Positions 17,840 through 27,059 of a stretch of 64,000 bases of DNA are shown here, piece after piece; positions within the stretch are counted from its first letter, which is position 1; each line of letters starts with the position of its first letter. Made by a program: the position numbers and the translations under genes. A model generated the notes under the pieces. The model worked only from the letters and a program-made list of their open reading frames with translations, made no database searches and was not told where the DNA came from. The stretch comes from Pseudorhodobacter sp. E13 (GTDB taxonomy: Bacteria > Pseudomonadota > Alphaproteobacteria > Rhodobacterales > Rhodobacteraceae), in assembly GCF_003991405.1 (NCBI RefSeq), contig NZ_RPEN01000150.1, positions 1-64,000 of the forward strand, given 5' to 3'.

Positions 17840-19417
17840 ATGCGCGATTTCCAGAAACCGGGCCGGTCGGCCGTTTACGCGGCGAATGGCATGTGCGCCA
17901 CGTCTCATCCTTTGGCGGCGGGGGCCGCAATTGAGGTGTTGAAGGCGGGCGGCAATGCGGTGGATGCCGCCATCGCCGGGGCGGTTCTGCTTGGGTTTTG
18001 TGAACCGCAGATGACGGGCTTGGGCGGTGACTGCTTCGTTCTGTTCAAACCCGCCGGGTCAGAGCAAATTCACGCGCTCAACGGCTCTGGTCGCGCGCCG
18101 ATGGGGCTGGATGCCGCTGCCCTGCGCGCCCGTGGCCTGACCGCGATGCCGCTCTATGCCGCCGAGGCGGTCACGGTTCCCGGGGCTGTCGATGCGTTTT
18201 GCACCCTCTCTGCCGATTGGGGCCGGATGAGCATGGCCGAAACCCTCGCCCCCGCGATCCGCTATGCTGACGAAGGCGTGCCGGTTGCACCGCGCGTGGC
18301 AAAAGACTGGGCCGAGGCCGAGCATCTGCTGCAAGGCCGCGCCCGCGAAACCCTGCTGTTGAATGGCAAGGCTCTGACGCTTGGGCAAATGTTCCGCGCG
18401 CCCGGTCAGGCCGAAGTGCTGCGCCGCATCGCCGCCCAAGGACGCGCCGGATTTTATGAGGGGGAGGTGGCGCAAGACATGGTCGCCTCGCTGAATGCGC
18501 TGGGGGGCACCCACACGCTTGACGATTTTGCCGCCACCAAATGCGACTATGTCAAACCCGTCTCTGGCCCCTATAAAACCATCGACCTGCATGAACATCC
18601 GCCAAACGGCCAAGGCGCCACCGCGATTCTGCTGCTCAATATCCTGTCGCATTTCGACATCGCAGCAATGGACCCCTTCGGTGCCGACCGCGCCCATATC
18701 GAGGCAGAGGCGACCAAACTCGCCTATGACGCCCGCAACCGTTTCATCGCCGACCCCGATCACACAACCCGGCTGGACCATATGCTCCGCCCGGAAACTG
18801 CGGCACAACTCGCCGCGTTGATCGACCCCAAACGCGCCATGGCCAGCGCCGCCCCGCTGACCGAATCCGTCCACAAAGACACGATCTATATCACCGTGGT
18901 CGACAAAGACCGCATGGCGGTGTCGCTGATCTATTCGGTCTATCACAGCTTCGGGGCCTGCCTTGCCTCAGACAAATTCGGGATCAACTTCCAGAACCGA
19001 GGCGCAGGCTTCACCCTGCAAGCAGGCCACCCGAATGAGGCCGCAGGCGGCAAGCGTCCGATGCACACCATCATTCCCGGCATGATCGCGGAACAAGGCC
19101 GCGTCACCATGCCCTTTGGTGTGATGGGCGGGGCCTATCAACCCTGCGGCCATGCCCGCTTCGTTTCGAACATGGTTGATTTCGGCATGGACCCACAATC
19201 CGCCATGGACGCGCCGCGCTGCTTCTCCGGTGCCGAAGGGATGGAGGTAGAGCGCGGCTATTCCGATGCCGTCCGCACCGATCTTGCCGCCCGCGGCCAT
19301 GATGTGAAAATCCCGGTTGTGCCCCTCGGCGGCTCACAGGCAATCAAATTGCACAGCGATGGCCGGCTCGAAGGCGCCTCTGACCCGCGCAAGGACGGCT
19401 GCGCTTTGGGCTATTGA
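17840..19417 (+). CDS. Gamma-glutamyltransferase family protein
   Basis: Protein of 525 aa, an Ntn-hydrolase expected to self-cleave. MCATSHPLAAGAAIEVLKAGGNAVDAA and PQMTGLGGDCF are the family's N-terminal blocks. The segment DTIYITVVDKDRMAVSLI aligns with the TTHYSVVD region of E. coli GGT; the Thr of DTIY matches the catalytic Thr that begins the small subunit. GGMAY-type late motifs appear as GVMGGAYQPCGH. No clear signal peptide is visible, so it may be cytosolic; such relatives include acylases rather than true GGT. GGGGGAG precedes GTGATG at 17837-17842; I used ATG 17840. Confidence 0.85.
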   Translation: MRDFQKPGRSAVYAANGMCATSHPLAAGAAIEVLKAGGNAVDAAIAGAVLLGFCEPQMTGLGGDCFVLFKPAGSEQIHALNGSGRAPMGLDAAALRARGLTAMPLYAAEAVTVPGAVDAFCTLSADWGRMSMAETLAPAIRYADEGVPVAPRVAKDWAEAEHLLQGRARETLLLNGKALTLGQMFRAPGQAEVLRRIAAQGRAGFYEGEVAQDMVASLNALGGTHTLDDFAATKCDYVKPVSGPYKTIDLHEHPPNGQGATAILLLNILSHFDIAAMDPFGADRAHIEAEATKLAYDARNRFIADPDHTTRLDHMLRPETAAQLAALIDPKRAMASAAPLTESVHKDTIYITVVDKDRMAVSLIYSVYHSFGACLASDKFGINFQNRGAGFTLQAGHPNEAAGGKRPMHTIIPGMIAEQGRVTMPFGVMGGAYQPCGHARFVSNMVDFGMDPQSAMDAPRCFSGAEGMEVERGYSDAVRTDLAARGHDVKIPVVPLGGSQAIKLHSDGRLEGASDPRKDGCALGY

Positions 19418-19425
19418 TCTGTCCG

Positions 19426-19480
19426 CTTCATCTTGGAGCAAATACCTCACAGGGGGTCCGGGGGATGTGAAATCCCCCGG
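19426..19480 (+). repeat. Dispersed intergenic element, copy 4
   Basis: CTTCATCTTGGAGCAAATAC is followed by AGGGGGTCCGGGGG and a hairpin (CCGGGGGAT...ATCCCCCGG type, 19458-19480). It begins 9 bp after the gamma-glutamyltransferase stop codon, in the gene's sense. Confidence 0.75.
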
Positions 19481-19501
19481 CCTTCGCCAAATCGGCAAAC
19501 G

Positions 19502-20446
19502 TCACAGCAACAGCGCCAGCGCCAGACTCAGGGTGAAAAAACTCATCGCCGTTGTGCCCAACATGGCAAGTGAGGCGAGACCCTCCATGCCGACCTCTTG
19601 CGCGAAAATCGGATAGACCCCCAACATTGGCACCGCGCAGGCAATCAGCAAACAGGCCCGCAAATCAGCCTCCAGCACAGGCCCGCCCAGTGCAGCCACC
19701 AGCGTCAGCACCAACAGCGCCATCACCGGATGCAGCACCAGCTTGCCAAAAATGATCTGCCCGGCCAGCGCCATATTCCCGCGCAGCGCAATCCCTGCCA
19801 GCGACCCACCAATCACGAACAGCGCCAGCGCAACCGAGGCGGTTGAAATCATCATCAATCCGCGGTCCACCACCATCGGAATCGGCAGCTTCAGCAGCGA
19901 CCAGACAAGCCCCGCGATCAACGCCAGAATCAAAGGCCGCCGCATCAGATCACGCGCGATCCCCAGAATCATCGCACCAGGCCCGGCCCCTTTGCCCCGG
20001 CCAATCGCGATCATCGCCAGCATCAGCGGAATCATCAGCAGGTTTTCCACCATCAGACACATCGCCAGCACCTTGGGGGCCAGCGCGGGAAAAGCCAGCA
20101 GCAAAATCGGGTAAGACATATAGCCGGAATTAGAACAAGCCGCCCCCATGATGCAAATCCCGGCCCGGTCCAGCGGCATGCCCTGCGCGCGGCGAAACCA
20201 CAAAAACCCCACCGCCATCACCAGCAGCGATGCCAGCGCATAGAGCCCCATGAAGGCGGGGTCGAACACCTCCGCCACATCCCGTTTGGCAATCGCGTTG
20301 AACAGCAGCGCCGGAAGGGCGATCGAAATCACGAACCGCCCGAAAATCCGCATATCAGCGGCCGAGAACAGCCCCGCTTTCACCGTGCCAAAGCCCAACC
20401 CCACCACCAGAAAAATCGGCAGGGTGATGGCGATGACCGTCTCCAT
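19502..20446 (-). CDS. AEC (auxin efflux carrier) family transporter
   Basis: Protein of 314 aa with about ten hydrophobic helices in two halves, as in the AEC family. It starts METVIAITLPIFLVVGLGFG, and a central charged loop carries RDLMRRP. SNSGYMSYP and the late GCxxP-like region (LLIACAVPMLGVYPIFAQEVG) fit bacterial members such as malonate or malate carriers. The substrate is unknown. Its ATG follows the aroC stop with no gap (TGAATG), so it is translationally coupled to chorismate synthase; no functional link is obvious. Confidence 0.85.
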   Translation of the reverse strand: METVIAITLPIFLVVGLGFGTVKAGLFSAADMRIFGRFVISIALPALLFNAIAKRDVAEVFDPAFMGLYALASLLVMAVGFLWFRRAQGMPLDRAGICIMGAACSNSGYMSYPILLLAFPALAPKVLAMCLMVENLLMIPLMLAMIAIGRGKGAGPGAMILGIARDLMRRPLILALIAGLVWSLLKLPIPMVVDRGLMMISTASVALALFVIGGSLAGIALRGNMALAGQIIFGKLVLHPVMALLVLTLVAALGGPVLEADLRACLLIACAVPMLGVYPIFAQEVGMEGLASLAMLGTTAMSFFTLSLALALLL

Positions 20447-21547
20447 TCAGCCGATCTGCCCGCGCACAGCACCGGTCTGGCCGCGATCCAGCAGCAGATG
20501 GTCCAGCAGCACACAGGCCATCATCGCCTCGCCCACCGGAACAGCGCGGATGCCGACGCAAGGATCGTGGCGGCCTTTGGTGATCAGGTCCACCTCCTCG
20601 CCCGTCATCGTCACGGTCTGGCGCGGTGTCAGGATCGAAGAGGTCGGCTTGACCGAAAAGCGCACCACCACGTCCTGACCGGTGGAAATGCCGCCCAGAA
20701 TACCGCCCGCATGGTTGGTCAGAAACTCTGGCCCGTTCGGCCCCATGCGAATTTCGTCGGCGTTTTCCACCCCGGTCAGGCTGGCGGCGGCCATGCCCTC
20801 GCCAATTTCCACGCCTTTGACCGCGTTGATCGACATCATCGCCGCCGCAAGGTCAGTATCCAGCTTGGCATAGATTGGCGCGCCCAGCCCCGGCACCATA
20901 CCGCGCGCGGTCACTTCGATCACAGCGCCGACAGAGTTGTGGTTTTTCCGCAAATCATCCAGATAATCGGCCCAATGCGTTGCCGCCACCGCATCCGGCA
21001 CCCAGAACGGGTTTTCCGAAATCTGGTCCCAATCAAACCGGTTGCGATCAATCGCATGGGGGCCCATCTGCACCATATATCCGGTGATCGAAAGGCCGGG
21101 CAGCAGTTGCGCCAGCGCCGCCCGCGCCACGCCACCTGCCGCCACCCGCGCCGCCGTTTCGCGGGCCGAGGACCGGCCACCGCCACGCGGATCGCGCAGC
21201 CCGTATTTCTGATGATAGGAAATATCGGCATGACCGGGCCGAAACTTCTGAACGATATCGCCATAATCCTTGGAGCGTTGATCGGTGTTTTCGATCATCA
21301 ACTGGATCGGCGTGCCAGTGGTCTTGCCCTCATAAACCCCCGACAGAATCCGCACCTGATCCGGTTCGACCCGCTGGGTCATGAATTTGTTTTGGCCGGG
21401 GCGGCGCTTGTCCAGCCATGGCTGAATATCGGCTTCGGTCAGTGGCACGCCCGGCGGGCAGCCATCGACCGTGGCCCCCAGTGCAGGCCCGTGGCTTTCA
21501 CCCCAGGTCGTGACGCGAAACATATGGCCGAAGGTGTTGAAACTCAT
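20447..21547 (-). CDS. aroC: Chorismate synthase
   Basis: Protein of 366 aa, full length. It makes chorismate from 5-enolpyruvylshikimate 3-phosphate, the last shared step to aromatic amino acids, and needs reduced flavin. Conserved blocks include [59 protein letters not shown] and [13 protein letters not shown]. It lies 18 bp downstream of pheS on the same strand, which links phenylalanine supply and charging in one transcript. Confidence 0.97.
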   Translation of the reverse strand: MSFNTFGHMFRVTTWGESHGPALGATVDGCPPGVPLTEADIQPWLDKRRPGQNKFMTQRVEPDQVRILSGVYEGKTTGTPIQLMIENTDQRSKDYGDIVQKFRPGHADISYHQKYGLRDPRGGGRSSARETAARVAAGGVARAALAQLLPGLSITGYMVQMGPHAIDRNRFDWDQISENPFWVPDAVAATHWADYLDDLRKNHNSVGAVIEVTARGMVPGLGAPIYAKLDTDLAAAMMSINAVKGVEIGEGMAAASLTGVENADEIRMGPNGPEFLTNHAGGILGGISTGQDVVVRFSVKPTSSILTPRQTVTMTGEEVDLITKGRHDPCVGIRAVPVGEAMMACVLLDHLLLDRGQTGAVRGQIG

Positions 21548-21565
21548 ATCGCCTCCAATGCGCGG

Positions 21566-22645
21566 TCAGCCCGCGACGCCGCCTGCCAGTTCCGGCACGT
21601 TCAGGGCGGAAAAGCCGTAATGGCGCAGCCAGCGCAAATCAGATTCAAAGAAGGCACGCAGATCGGGGATGCCATATTTCAGCATCGCCATCCGGTCGAT
21701 CCCCATGCCAAAGGCAAAGCCTTGCCATTCGTCGGGGTCAACGCCGGCCGAACGCAGCACATGGCTATGCACCATGCCAGACCCAAGAACCTCCATCCAG
21801 CCATCGCCTTCACCGATGCGCAACTGCCCGTCGATCCAGCTGCACTGAATATCCACTTCCGCCGAAGGCTCGGTGAAGGGGAAATGCGAGGCGCGGAACC
21901 GGGTTTTCACGGGCTTGCCAAAGAAAGCGCTGAAAAACTCCTCCAGCACCCATTTCAGGTTGGCCATAGAGATATCTTTGCCGATGACCAAACCTTCGAC
22001 CTGATGGAACATCGGCGAATGGGTCTGGTCCATATCCATACGGTAAACCCGACCGGGGCAGATGATGCGAATGGGCGCGCCCTGTTCCATCATCGCGCGG
22101 ATCTGCACGGGGCTGGTATGGGTGCGCAGCACATGGGGCGGGCGGTCATCACCCTCCGCGCGGTTCATGAAAAACGTGTCATGCTCTTGCCGCGCGGGGT
22201 GTTCCGGCGGGATGTTCAGCGCGTCAAAGTTATACCAATCCGATTCCACCTGCGGCCCTTCGGCCACGGCAAAGCCCATATCGGCGAAAATGGCGGTCAG
22301 TTCTTCGGTCACTTGGCTGACGGGGTGAATGGTGCCCGCAGGGCGCGGACGGCCCGGCAGCGTCACATCCAGCCATTCGGTGCGCAGACGGGCATCCAGT
22401 GCGGCATCGGCCATCGCGGCTTTCTTGGCGCGCAGGGCGGCGTCAATCTCATCCTTCAGGGCGTTCAGGGCGGCACCGAACGTGCTGCGCTCCTCCGGGC
22501 TCATCTTGCCCAATTCGCGCATCTTCAGGCTGATCTCACCCTTCTTGCCCAAGGCGGCCAGACGCACCTCCTCCAGCGCGGCCTCATCGGCGGCGGCGGC
22601 AACGGCGGTCAGGTATTTACCTTTGAGATCATCAAGCGCGGTCAT
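21566..22645 (-). CDS. pheS: Phenylalanine--tRNA ligase alpha subunit
   Basis: Protein of 359 aa. An N-terminal coiled coil (residues 1-90) that contacts tRNA is followed by the class II catalytic core: [45 protein letters not shown], and motif 3 [18 protein letters not shown]. It works as an alpha2beta2 complex with PheT. pheT does not follow in this window; aroC does instead. rpmI-rplT, usually upstream in the same transcript, are here separated from it by an oppositely oriented lipoprotein gene. Confidence 0.97.
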   Translation of the reverse strand: MTALDDLKGKYLTAVAAAADEAALEEVRLAALGKKGEISLKMRELGKMSPEERSTFGAALNALKDEIDAALRAKKAAMADAALDARLRTEWLDVTLPGRPRPAGTIHPVSQVTEELTAIFADMGFAVAEGPQVESDWYNFDALNIPPEHPARQEHDTFFMNRAEGDDRPPHVLRTHTSPVQIRAMMEQGAPIRIICPGRVYRMDMDQTHSPMFHQVEGLVIGKDISMANLKWVLEEFFSAFFGKPVKTRFRASHFPFTEPSAEVDIQCSWIDGQLRIGEGDGWMEVLGSGMVHSHVLRSAGVDPDEWQGFAFGMGIDRMAMLKYGIPDLRAFFESDLRWLRHYGFSALNVPELAGGVAG

Positions 22646-22833
22646 CGGTCTGCCTTTCGGAATTTGGTGCCTTGCTGCTATCGGGGAGGGGGTAAAAATG
22701 CAAGTGGCCTATCAGGCACAGAATTGCCACTGCGCTGCGCATTGGGTGTTTTTCAACGGCAGCAAACCGGGTATGATGTCCGATATGGCGGGGGCGTCAT
22801 CGCGCGAATCTATCGCGGAAGCTGGTGTTGTAA

Positions 22834-23601
22834 ATGTTCAAAGCCCTGCCCTTCCTGCTGTCCTGTTTGCTTGTTATCGGCTGCGGCGAAAGCATCGGCA
22901 AATCCCCCAATGCACGCATTCTTCTGATGGGGGATTCGATGATGGCGTCGAATGCCGTTGGCGGCAATACCGTTGCCAATGGGATAGAGGCGCTGCTGGG
23001 CGAAGAGGTGATCGACCGGTCCGTCTCTGGGGCGAAATACTTTTACTACTTGCCGATTTCGGGTGCTGCGGGGCTGCGGCTGGACGCGCAATACCGCCCC
23101 GGCCCGTGGGAATGGGTGGTGCTGAACGGGGGCGGCAATGATTTGCTGTTTGGCGGCGGCTGCGGGGCCTCTACCACCCAGCTTGACCGCCTGATCACCC
23201 CGGACGGGCGGCATGGGGCGATTCCGGCCTTTGTGGCCAATATCCGGGCATCGGGTGCGCGGGTGCTTTATGTCGGCTATCTGCGCAACCCCGGCATGGC
23301 CACGCCGATCAAATCCTGTGGCCCCGCCGGGAATGAGCTGGACCGCCGACTGACCAAGATGGCCGACCTGAACAGCGGCGTGGATTTCATTGCCATGGCC
23401 GACCTCGTGCCGTTCAAAGACCCGAGCTATCACCAGCTGGACCGCATCCACCCCTCACCCAAGGGCAGCCGTGCGATTGCCAAGCGAATTGTCGAGCGGA
23501 TCAAGCAGCCCGTGCAGACACAAGGCACGCAAGTTGTGCGTAAACGTGTTGTCCGGCGGGTGATCAAGCGGGTTGCCCCCCCGGCGACACCCAAATCCTA
23601 A
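22834..23601 (+). CDS. SGNH/GDSL-hydrolase-like lipoprotein
   Basis: Protein of 255 aa. The N-terminal signal ends in LLVIGCGES, a lipobox with Cys at residue 17, so the protein is likely membrane-anchored in the periplasm. The SGNH blocks are present: ILLMGDSMM with the nucleophile Ser, LNGGGNDLLFG with the Asn, and LDRIHPSPKG with the catalytic Asp/His. The C-terminal 30 residues are very basic (RKRVVRRVIKRV), which could bind cell-wall or membrane phosphates. The substrate is unknown. It lies alone on the plus strand between pheS and rplT, and shares a terminator with rplT. Confidence 0.8.
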   Translation: MFKALPFLLSCLLVIGCGESIGKSPNARILLMGDSMMASNAVGGNTVANGIEALLGEEVIDRSVSGAKYFYYLPISGAAGLRLDAQYRPGPWEWVVLNGGGNDLLFGGGCGASTTQLDRLITPDGRHGAIPAFVANIRASGARVLYVGYLRNPGMATPIKSCGPAGNELDRRLTKMADLNSGVDFIAMADLVPFKDPSYHQLDRIHPSPKGSRAIAKRIVERIKQPVQTQGTQVVRKRVVRRVIKRVAPPATPKS

Positions 23602-23612
23602 CCCCTGAAACG

Positions 23613-23643
23613 CAAAAAGCCCCGCATCACTGCGGGGCCTTTG
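23613..23643 (-). terminator. Intrinsic terminator of rpmI-rplT, shared with the SGNH gene
   Basis: The hairpin GCCCCGCA/TGCGGGGC has a short loop. On the minus strand it is followed by a T-run (GGGGCTTTTTGCG), a canonical terminator 20 bp after the rplT stop. On the plus strand it is followed by CTTT, so it can also serve the converging SGNH gene. Confidence 0.9.
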
Positions 23644-23662
23644 AAGTTCGTATCAGCAGCGA

Positions 23663-24058
23663 TCAGGCGGCTGCTTTTGCCTTGGCTTCTTCCGACTTGT
23701 CGAAAGCGGCTTTGGCCGATGCGGCGATGGCGTTGAACGCCTCCGGCTCATGCACGGCCAGATCGGCCAGAACCTTGCGGTCCACTTCGATACCCGACAG
23801 CATCAAACCATTGATGAAACGGGAATAGGTGAAGCTGGCATCAAACAAACGCACAGCCGCGTTGATCCGCTGGATCCACAGCGCGCGGAAATTGCGCTTG
23901 CGGGTCTTGCGGTCGCGGGTGGCGTATTGGTTGGCTTTATCAACCGCCTGCGTTGCAGTGCGGAAGTTGGTGCTGCGCGCGGCATAGTAGCCCTTGGCAG
24001 CTTTAATTACCTTGCGGTGACGGGCGTGGGTAACGACGCCAGATTTTACGCGGGACAT
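23663..24058 (-). CDS. rplT: 50S ribosomal protein L20
   Basis: Protein of 131 aa. [29 protein letters not shown] is the conserved RNA-binding N-terminus, and [23 protein letters not shown] is the invariant core. It is needed early in 50S assembly and usually represses its own operon. The C-terminal tail ([17 protein letters not shown]) is an Ala/Lys extension common in alphaproteobacteria. It follows rpmI after 12 bp. Confidence 0.98.
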   Translation of the reverse strand: MSRVKSGVVTHARHRKVIKAAKGYYAARSTNFRTATQAVDKANQYATRDRKTRKRNFRALWIQRINAAVRLFDASFTYSRFINGLMLSGIEVDRKVLADLAVHEPEAFNAIAASAKAAFDKSEEAKAKAAA

Positions 24059-24070
24059 CCTTGGCTCTCC

Positions 24071-24271
24071 TTACCGGTTATAGGGCATGTATTTCTTGAC
24101 GATCTTCGCATCGCTGTCGCACAGGATCATGGTCCCGGTTGCTTCGCGAATGAATTTCGTCGTGCGTTTGATCATGCCGTGGCGTTTGCCGGCGGGGCCA
24201 GCTTTCACCTTACCGGATGCGGTGAAGCGAAAGCGCTTCTTGGCCGCAGATTTGGTCTTCATCTTGGACAT
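24071..24271 (-). CDS. rpmI: 50S ribosomal protein L35
   Basis: Protein of 66 aa. [22 protein letters not shown] is the family start, and [15 protein letters not shown] follows. I chose ATG 24271, the position that matches other L35 proteins; the ATG six bases upstream would add two residues. No infC is adjacent, so the infC-rpmI-rplT order seen in many bacteria is not present here. Confidence 0.97.
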   Translation of the reverse strand: MSKMKTKSAAKKRFRFTASGKVKAGPAGKRHGMIKRTTKFIREATGTMILCDSDAKIVKKYMPYNR

Positions 24272-24393
24272 TTCCATCTCCTCGTTCGAGTGGTTATCGC
24301 GCGACTCGGCATGCCACTTTCGGCCGGTCGTGCGGTTGTAGAGCGCGGCGTATAGGACGGGTTTGGCCCAAGCGCAAGGCTTATTCGACCCGG

Positions 24394-24618
24394 CTAGCGG
24401 AGATAGCGGCCGATCACCTTGTAAAACACATCGGGGATTTCAGCGACGGTATACCCGCCGCCTTTGTTCTGCACCGCGACGACAATCAGAACCCCGGCGA
24501 TCAGAATCAAAATCGCGCCCGCTCGTGGGGCGCGACTTTCCGAAAATGCAGACAGCAAGGAGGGCAAGGCCAGAATCCCGATCACAAGGCCAATAACCAA
24601 CAACAGATCGGGGTCCAT
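24394..24618 (-). CDS. Small conserved-looking membrane protein
   Basis: Protein of 74 aa from ATG 24618, preceded by GGAGCG. It has two predicted transmembrane helices, [21 protein letters not shown]-like at residues 3-22 and [17 protein letters not shown] at about 32-49, then a soluble tail with Tyr residues ([21 protein letters not shown]). I do not recognise a named family. It is 35 bp downstream of pyk on the same strand, with a palindrome in the gap. Confidence 0.75.
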   Translation of the reverse strand: MDPDLLLVIGLVIGILALPSLLSAFSESRAPRAGAILILIAGVLIVVAVQNKGGGYTVAEIPDVFYKVIGRYLR

Positions 24619-24628
24619 GCTACGCTCC

Positions 24629-24657
24629 AATAATACCTGAATATTTCAGGTATTATT
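24629..24657. repeat. AT-rich 13-bp-arm palindrome over the pyk stop codon
   Basis: AATAATACCTGAA (24629-24641), then TAT, then TTCAGGTATTATT (24645-24657): a perfect inverted repeat. It includes the pyk stop codon (24653-24655) and ends just before the ribosome-binding site of the next gene. It could be a terminator, an attenuator or a protein-binding site. Confidence 0.8.
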
Positions 24658-26101
24658 CAGCTTCGGATACGGAAATCAACCGTTCATCACAGGGGGCCAC
24701 CCGCAGGATGTTGGTTGTGCCCGGCACGTTGAAGGGCACACCCGCCGTGACGACGATTTGCTCCTCTTCCTTGGCAAAGCCATCCCCGCGTGCAGCGCGA
24801 ACGGCGGCCAGCACCGCCCCTTTGAACCGGCCTTGCGGCTCGGTGATGGTGCAATGCGCGCCCCATGTCAGCGTCAGACGGCGTGCCGTGCGCACCAAGG
24901 GGGTCAGGGCGATGATCGGGGTGCGCGGACGCTCGCGCGCCACAAGGCTGGCCGTGGTGCCCGATTGGGTAAAGCAGCAGATCGCCTTGATGTCGGTCGT
25001 CTCGGCAATCTCACGCGCGGCAGAGACGATCGCATCGGCAACGGTGTTCTTGGTGCCCCGGCGGCTGGCCTCGATCACTTCGCGGTAGATCTTGTCGGAT
25101 TCGACGCTGATCGCCACGTTGTTCATCGTTGTTACCGCTTCAACCGGGTATTGCCCCGCTGCGGATTCCGCCGAAAGCATCACCGCATCGGCCCCTTCAT
25201 AGATCGCGGTTGCCACGTCCGATACCTCGGCCCGTGTCGGCACCGGGGATTCGATCATGGATTCCAGCATTTGTGTGGCCACGATCACCGGCTTGGCCGC
25301 CGCACGCGCGCCGCGCACCAGACGCTTCTGGATCGGCGGCACGGCATGGACGGGCAATTCCACGCCCAGATCGCCACGCGCCACCATGATGCCATCCGAC
25401 ACCGCCAGAATGGAATCGTAGGATTTCACAGCGGCAGGCTTTTCGATCTTGGACAGAATCGCCGCGCGGCCCTTGGCAAGATCACGCGCTTCCAGCACAT
25501 CTTCGGCGCGCTGCACAAAGGACAGGGCAAGCCAATCCACGCCCATCTGGCACGCAAATTCCAGATCGGCGCGGTCTTTGTCCGACAAGGCGGCCAGCGG
25601 CAGCAGCACATCCGGCACGTTCACGCCTTTGCGGTTGGAAATCGTTCCACCAACCACGACAACGCAATCGGCAAAGTCTTTGCCGCATTTTTCAACTTTC
25701 AACCGAATCTTGCCGTCATTGACCAACAAGGTCGACCCGACCTCCAAGGCCGCGAAAATCTCGGGGTGGGGCAGGTTCACGCGGTTTGCGTCGCCCGGCG
25801 TCTTGTCAAGGTCCATGCGGAAGGCTGCGCCTTCCACCAGATCCTCGCCGCCGTCATTGGCAAAGACGCCGACGCGCAGCTTAGGCCCCTGAAGGTCGGC
25901 CAGCACACAAATCGGGCGGCCCGTATCGGCCTCGACCTTGCGAATGATGTCATAGCGGGCGCGCTGCTCGTCCTGCGTGCCATGGCTCATATTCAGGCGG
26001 AACACGTCCGCGCCTGCCTCAAACAAGGCCCGAATGGTTTTGTAGTCAGACGAGGCTGGGCCGAGCGTGGCCACGATTTTAACGTTGCGAAGGCGTCTCA
26101 T
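24653..26101 (-). CDS. pyk: Pyruvate kinase
   Basis: Protein of 482 aa. It makes pyruvate and ATP from phosphoenolpyruvate and ADP. Conserved segments: VKIVATLGPASSDYKTIRALFEAGADVFRLNMSHG, CVLADLQGPKLRVG, ILSKIEKPAAVKSYDSILAVSDGIMVARGDLGVELP with the catalytic Lys and metal ligands, and ATQMLESMI. The C-terminal domain is complete. A LacI-type-operator-like sequence (TAGCGCTA core) is about 90 bp upstream. Confidence 0.97.
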   Translation of the reverse strand: MRRLRNVKIVATLGPASSDYKTIRALFEAGADVFRLNMSHGTQDEQRARYDIIRKVEADTGRPICVLADLQGPKLRVGVFANDGGEDLVEGAAFRMDLDKTPGDANRVNLPHPEIFAALEVGSTLLVNDGKIRLKVEKCGKDFADCVVVVGGTISNRKGVNVPDVLLPLAALSDKDRADLEFACQMGVDWLALSFVQRAEDVLEARDLAKGRAAILSKIEKPAAVKSYDSILAVSDGIMVARGDLGVELPVHAVPPIQKRLVRGARAAAKPVIVATQMLESMIESPVPTRAEVSDVATAIYEGADAVMLSAESAAGQYPVEAVTTMNNVAISVESDKIYREVIEASRRGTKNTVADAIVSAAREIAETTDIKAICCFTQSGTTASLVARERPRTPIIALTPLVRTARRLTLTWGAHCTITEPQGRFKGAVLAAVRAARGDGFAKEEEQIVVTAGVPFNVPGTTNILRVAPCDERLISVSEAE

Positions 26102-26187
26102 GTTGGCCTCGTTCCTATGGTTTGGGTTGCACGCGGGTGTGGGGCAACGGCGTTATGACGAAAAGCGCAGCTATCGGCAATGGTGGA

Positions 26188-26202
26188 GTTGATAGCGCTA
26201 AC
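26188..26202. promoter_or_regulatory. LacI-type operator-like site upstream of pyk
   Basis: GTTGATAGCGCTAAC has the central palindrome TAGCGCTA and near-symmetric flanks, like the operators of LacI-family regulators. It lies 87-101 bp from the pyk start and about 95 bp from the divergent amidohydrolase gene. Confidence 0.4.
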
Positions 26203-26296
26203 GCCTTCCGTATTTGCACGATTTGGGTTCCTTTGCCAAGCGGCTTTGCATAAGCCTTGGCATATCAGACCAGATGAAGCGGCAAGATGGGGACAA

Positions 26297-27055
26297 ATGA
26301 CAGCGGAAAAGCCAGAGCCGGCATTTCACATTTTCGGGGCGGAGCGCCCTTCGCGTTTCCTGATCACCTGCGATCACGCAACCAACCGGGTGCCGCGCGA
26401 TATCGGCGGTGGCAGCCTAGGCGTGGCCGCAGCAGATATGGCCCGCCATATCGCCTTTGATCCGGGCGCTGCGGGGGTGACGAAGGCGCTGGCTGCGGCA
26501 TTGGACGCGCCCGCGATCTTGTCAAACTTCAGCCGCCTTGTGATTGACCCGAACCGCGGCGCGGATGATCCGACCTTGGTGATGAAGCTCTATGATGGCA
26601 CCCTGATCCCGGAAAACCGCCATATCACCGTTGACCAGATCGCCCAGCGCAAGGCCGCGCTGTATGATCCCTATCACAACGCCTATGCCGAACTGGCCGC
26701 GCGCCGCCCTGATACGGTAATTGTCGCCGTGCATTCCTTTACCCCCTGCCTGAAGGGCCGCACCCCGCGCCCGTGGCACATCGGTATTCTGCATGCCCCG
26801 CAGGACGACAGGTTAAGCCGCGCGCTTTTGGCCCGGCTGGAACGGGAACCCGATCTGTGCGTCGGGGATAATGAGCCCTATCTCGGCCATTTGCCCGGCG
26901 ATGCGATTGATCGTCACGCTTTGCACATGGGGCGGCACAACACCTTGATCGAATTGCGCAATGACCTGATATCGGATGAAGCCGCCCAAACCGCTTGGGC
27001 GCAGCGTTTGGCCCCTTTGCTGGTGGCCGCCCTGAATGACGTGGAAAAAGGATAA
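26297..27055 (+). CDS. N-formylglutamate amidohydrolase family protein
   Basis: Protein of 252 aa from ATG 26297, which begins just before the conserved domain. Family segments: FLITCDHATNRVPRDIG near the start, DPNRGADDPTLVMKLYDGTLIPEN, and VIVAVHSFTPCLKG. The classic role is the last step of one histidine-degradation route (N-formylglutamate to glutamate and formate), but no hut genes are nearby and many relatives have unknown substrates. It is 4 bp upstream of the DUF1244 gene. An earlier in-frame start at 26180 is unlikely, as the extra residues show no family similarity. Confidence 0.85.
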   Translation: MTAEKPEPAFHIFGAERPSRFLITCDHATNRVPRDIGGGSLGVAAADMARHIAFDPGAAGVTKALAAALDAPAILSNFSRLVIDPNRGADDPTLVMKLYDGTLIPENRHITVDQIAQRKAALYDPYHNAYAELAARRPDTVIVAVHSFTPCLKGRTPRPWHIGILHAPQDDRLSRALLARLEREPDLCVGDNEPYLGHLPGDAIDRHALHMGRHNTLIELRNDLISDEAAQTAWAQRLAPLLVAALNDVEKG

Positions 27056-27059
27056 GCCC

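Noticed and set aside
20498-22927. 809-codon open frame on the plus strand
   Set aside because: It is antisense to aroC and pheS, which are certain genes. Its amino acid mix is rich in His/Arg/Gly, as expected for a shadow frame.
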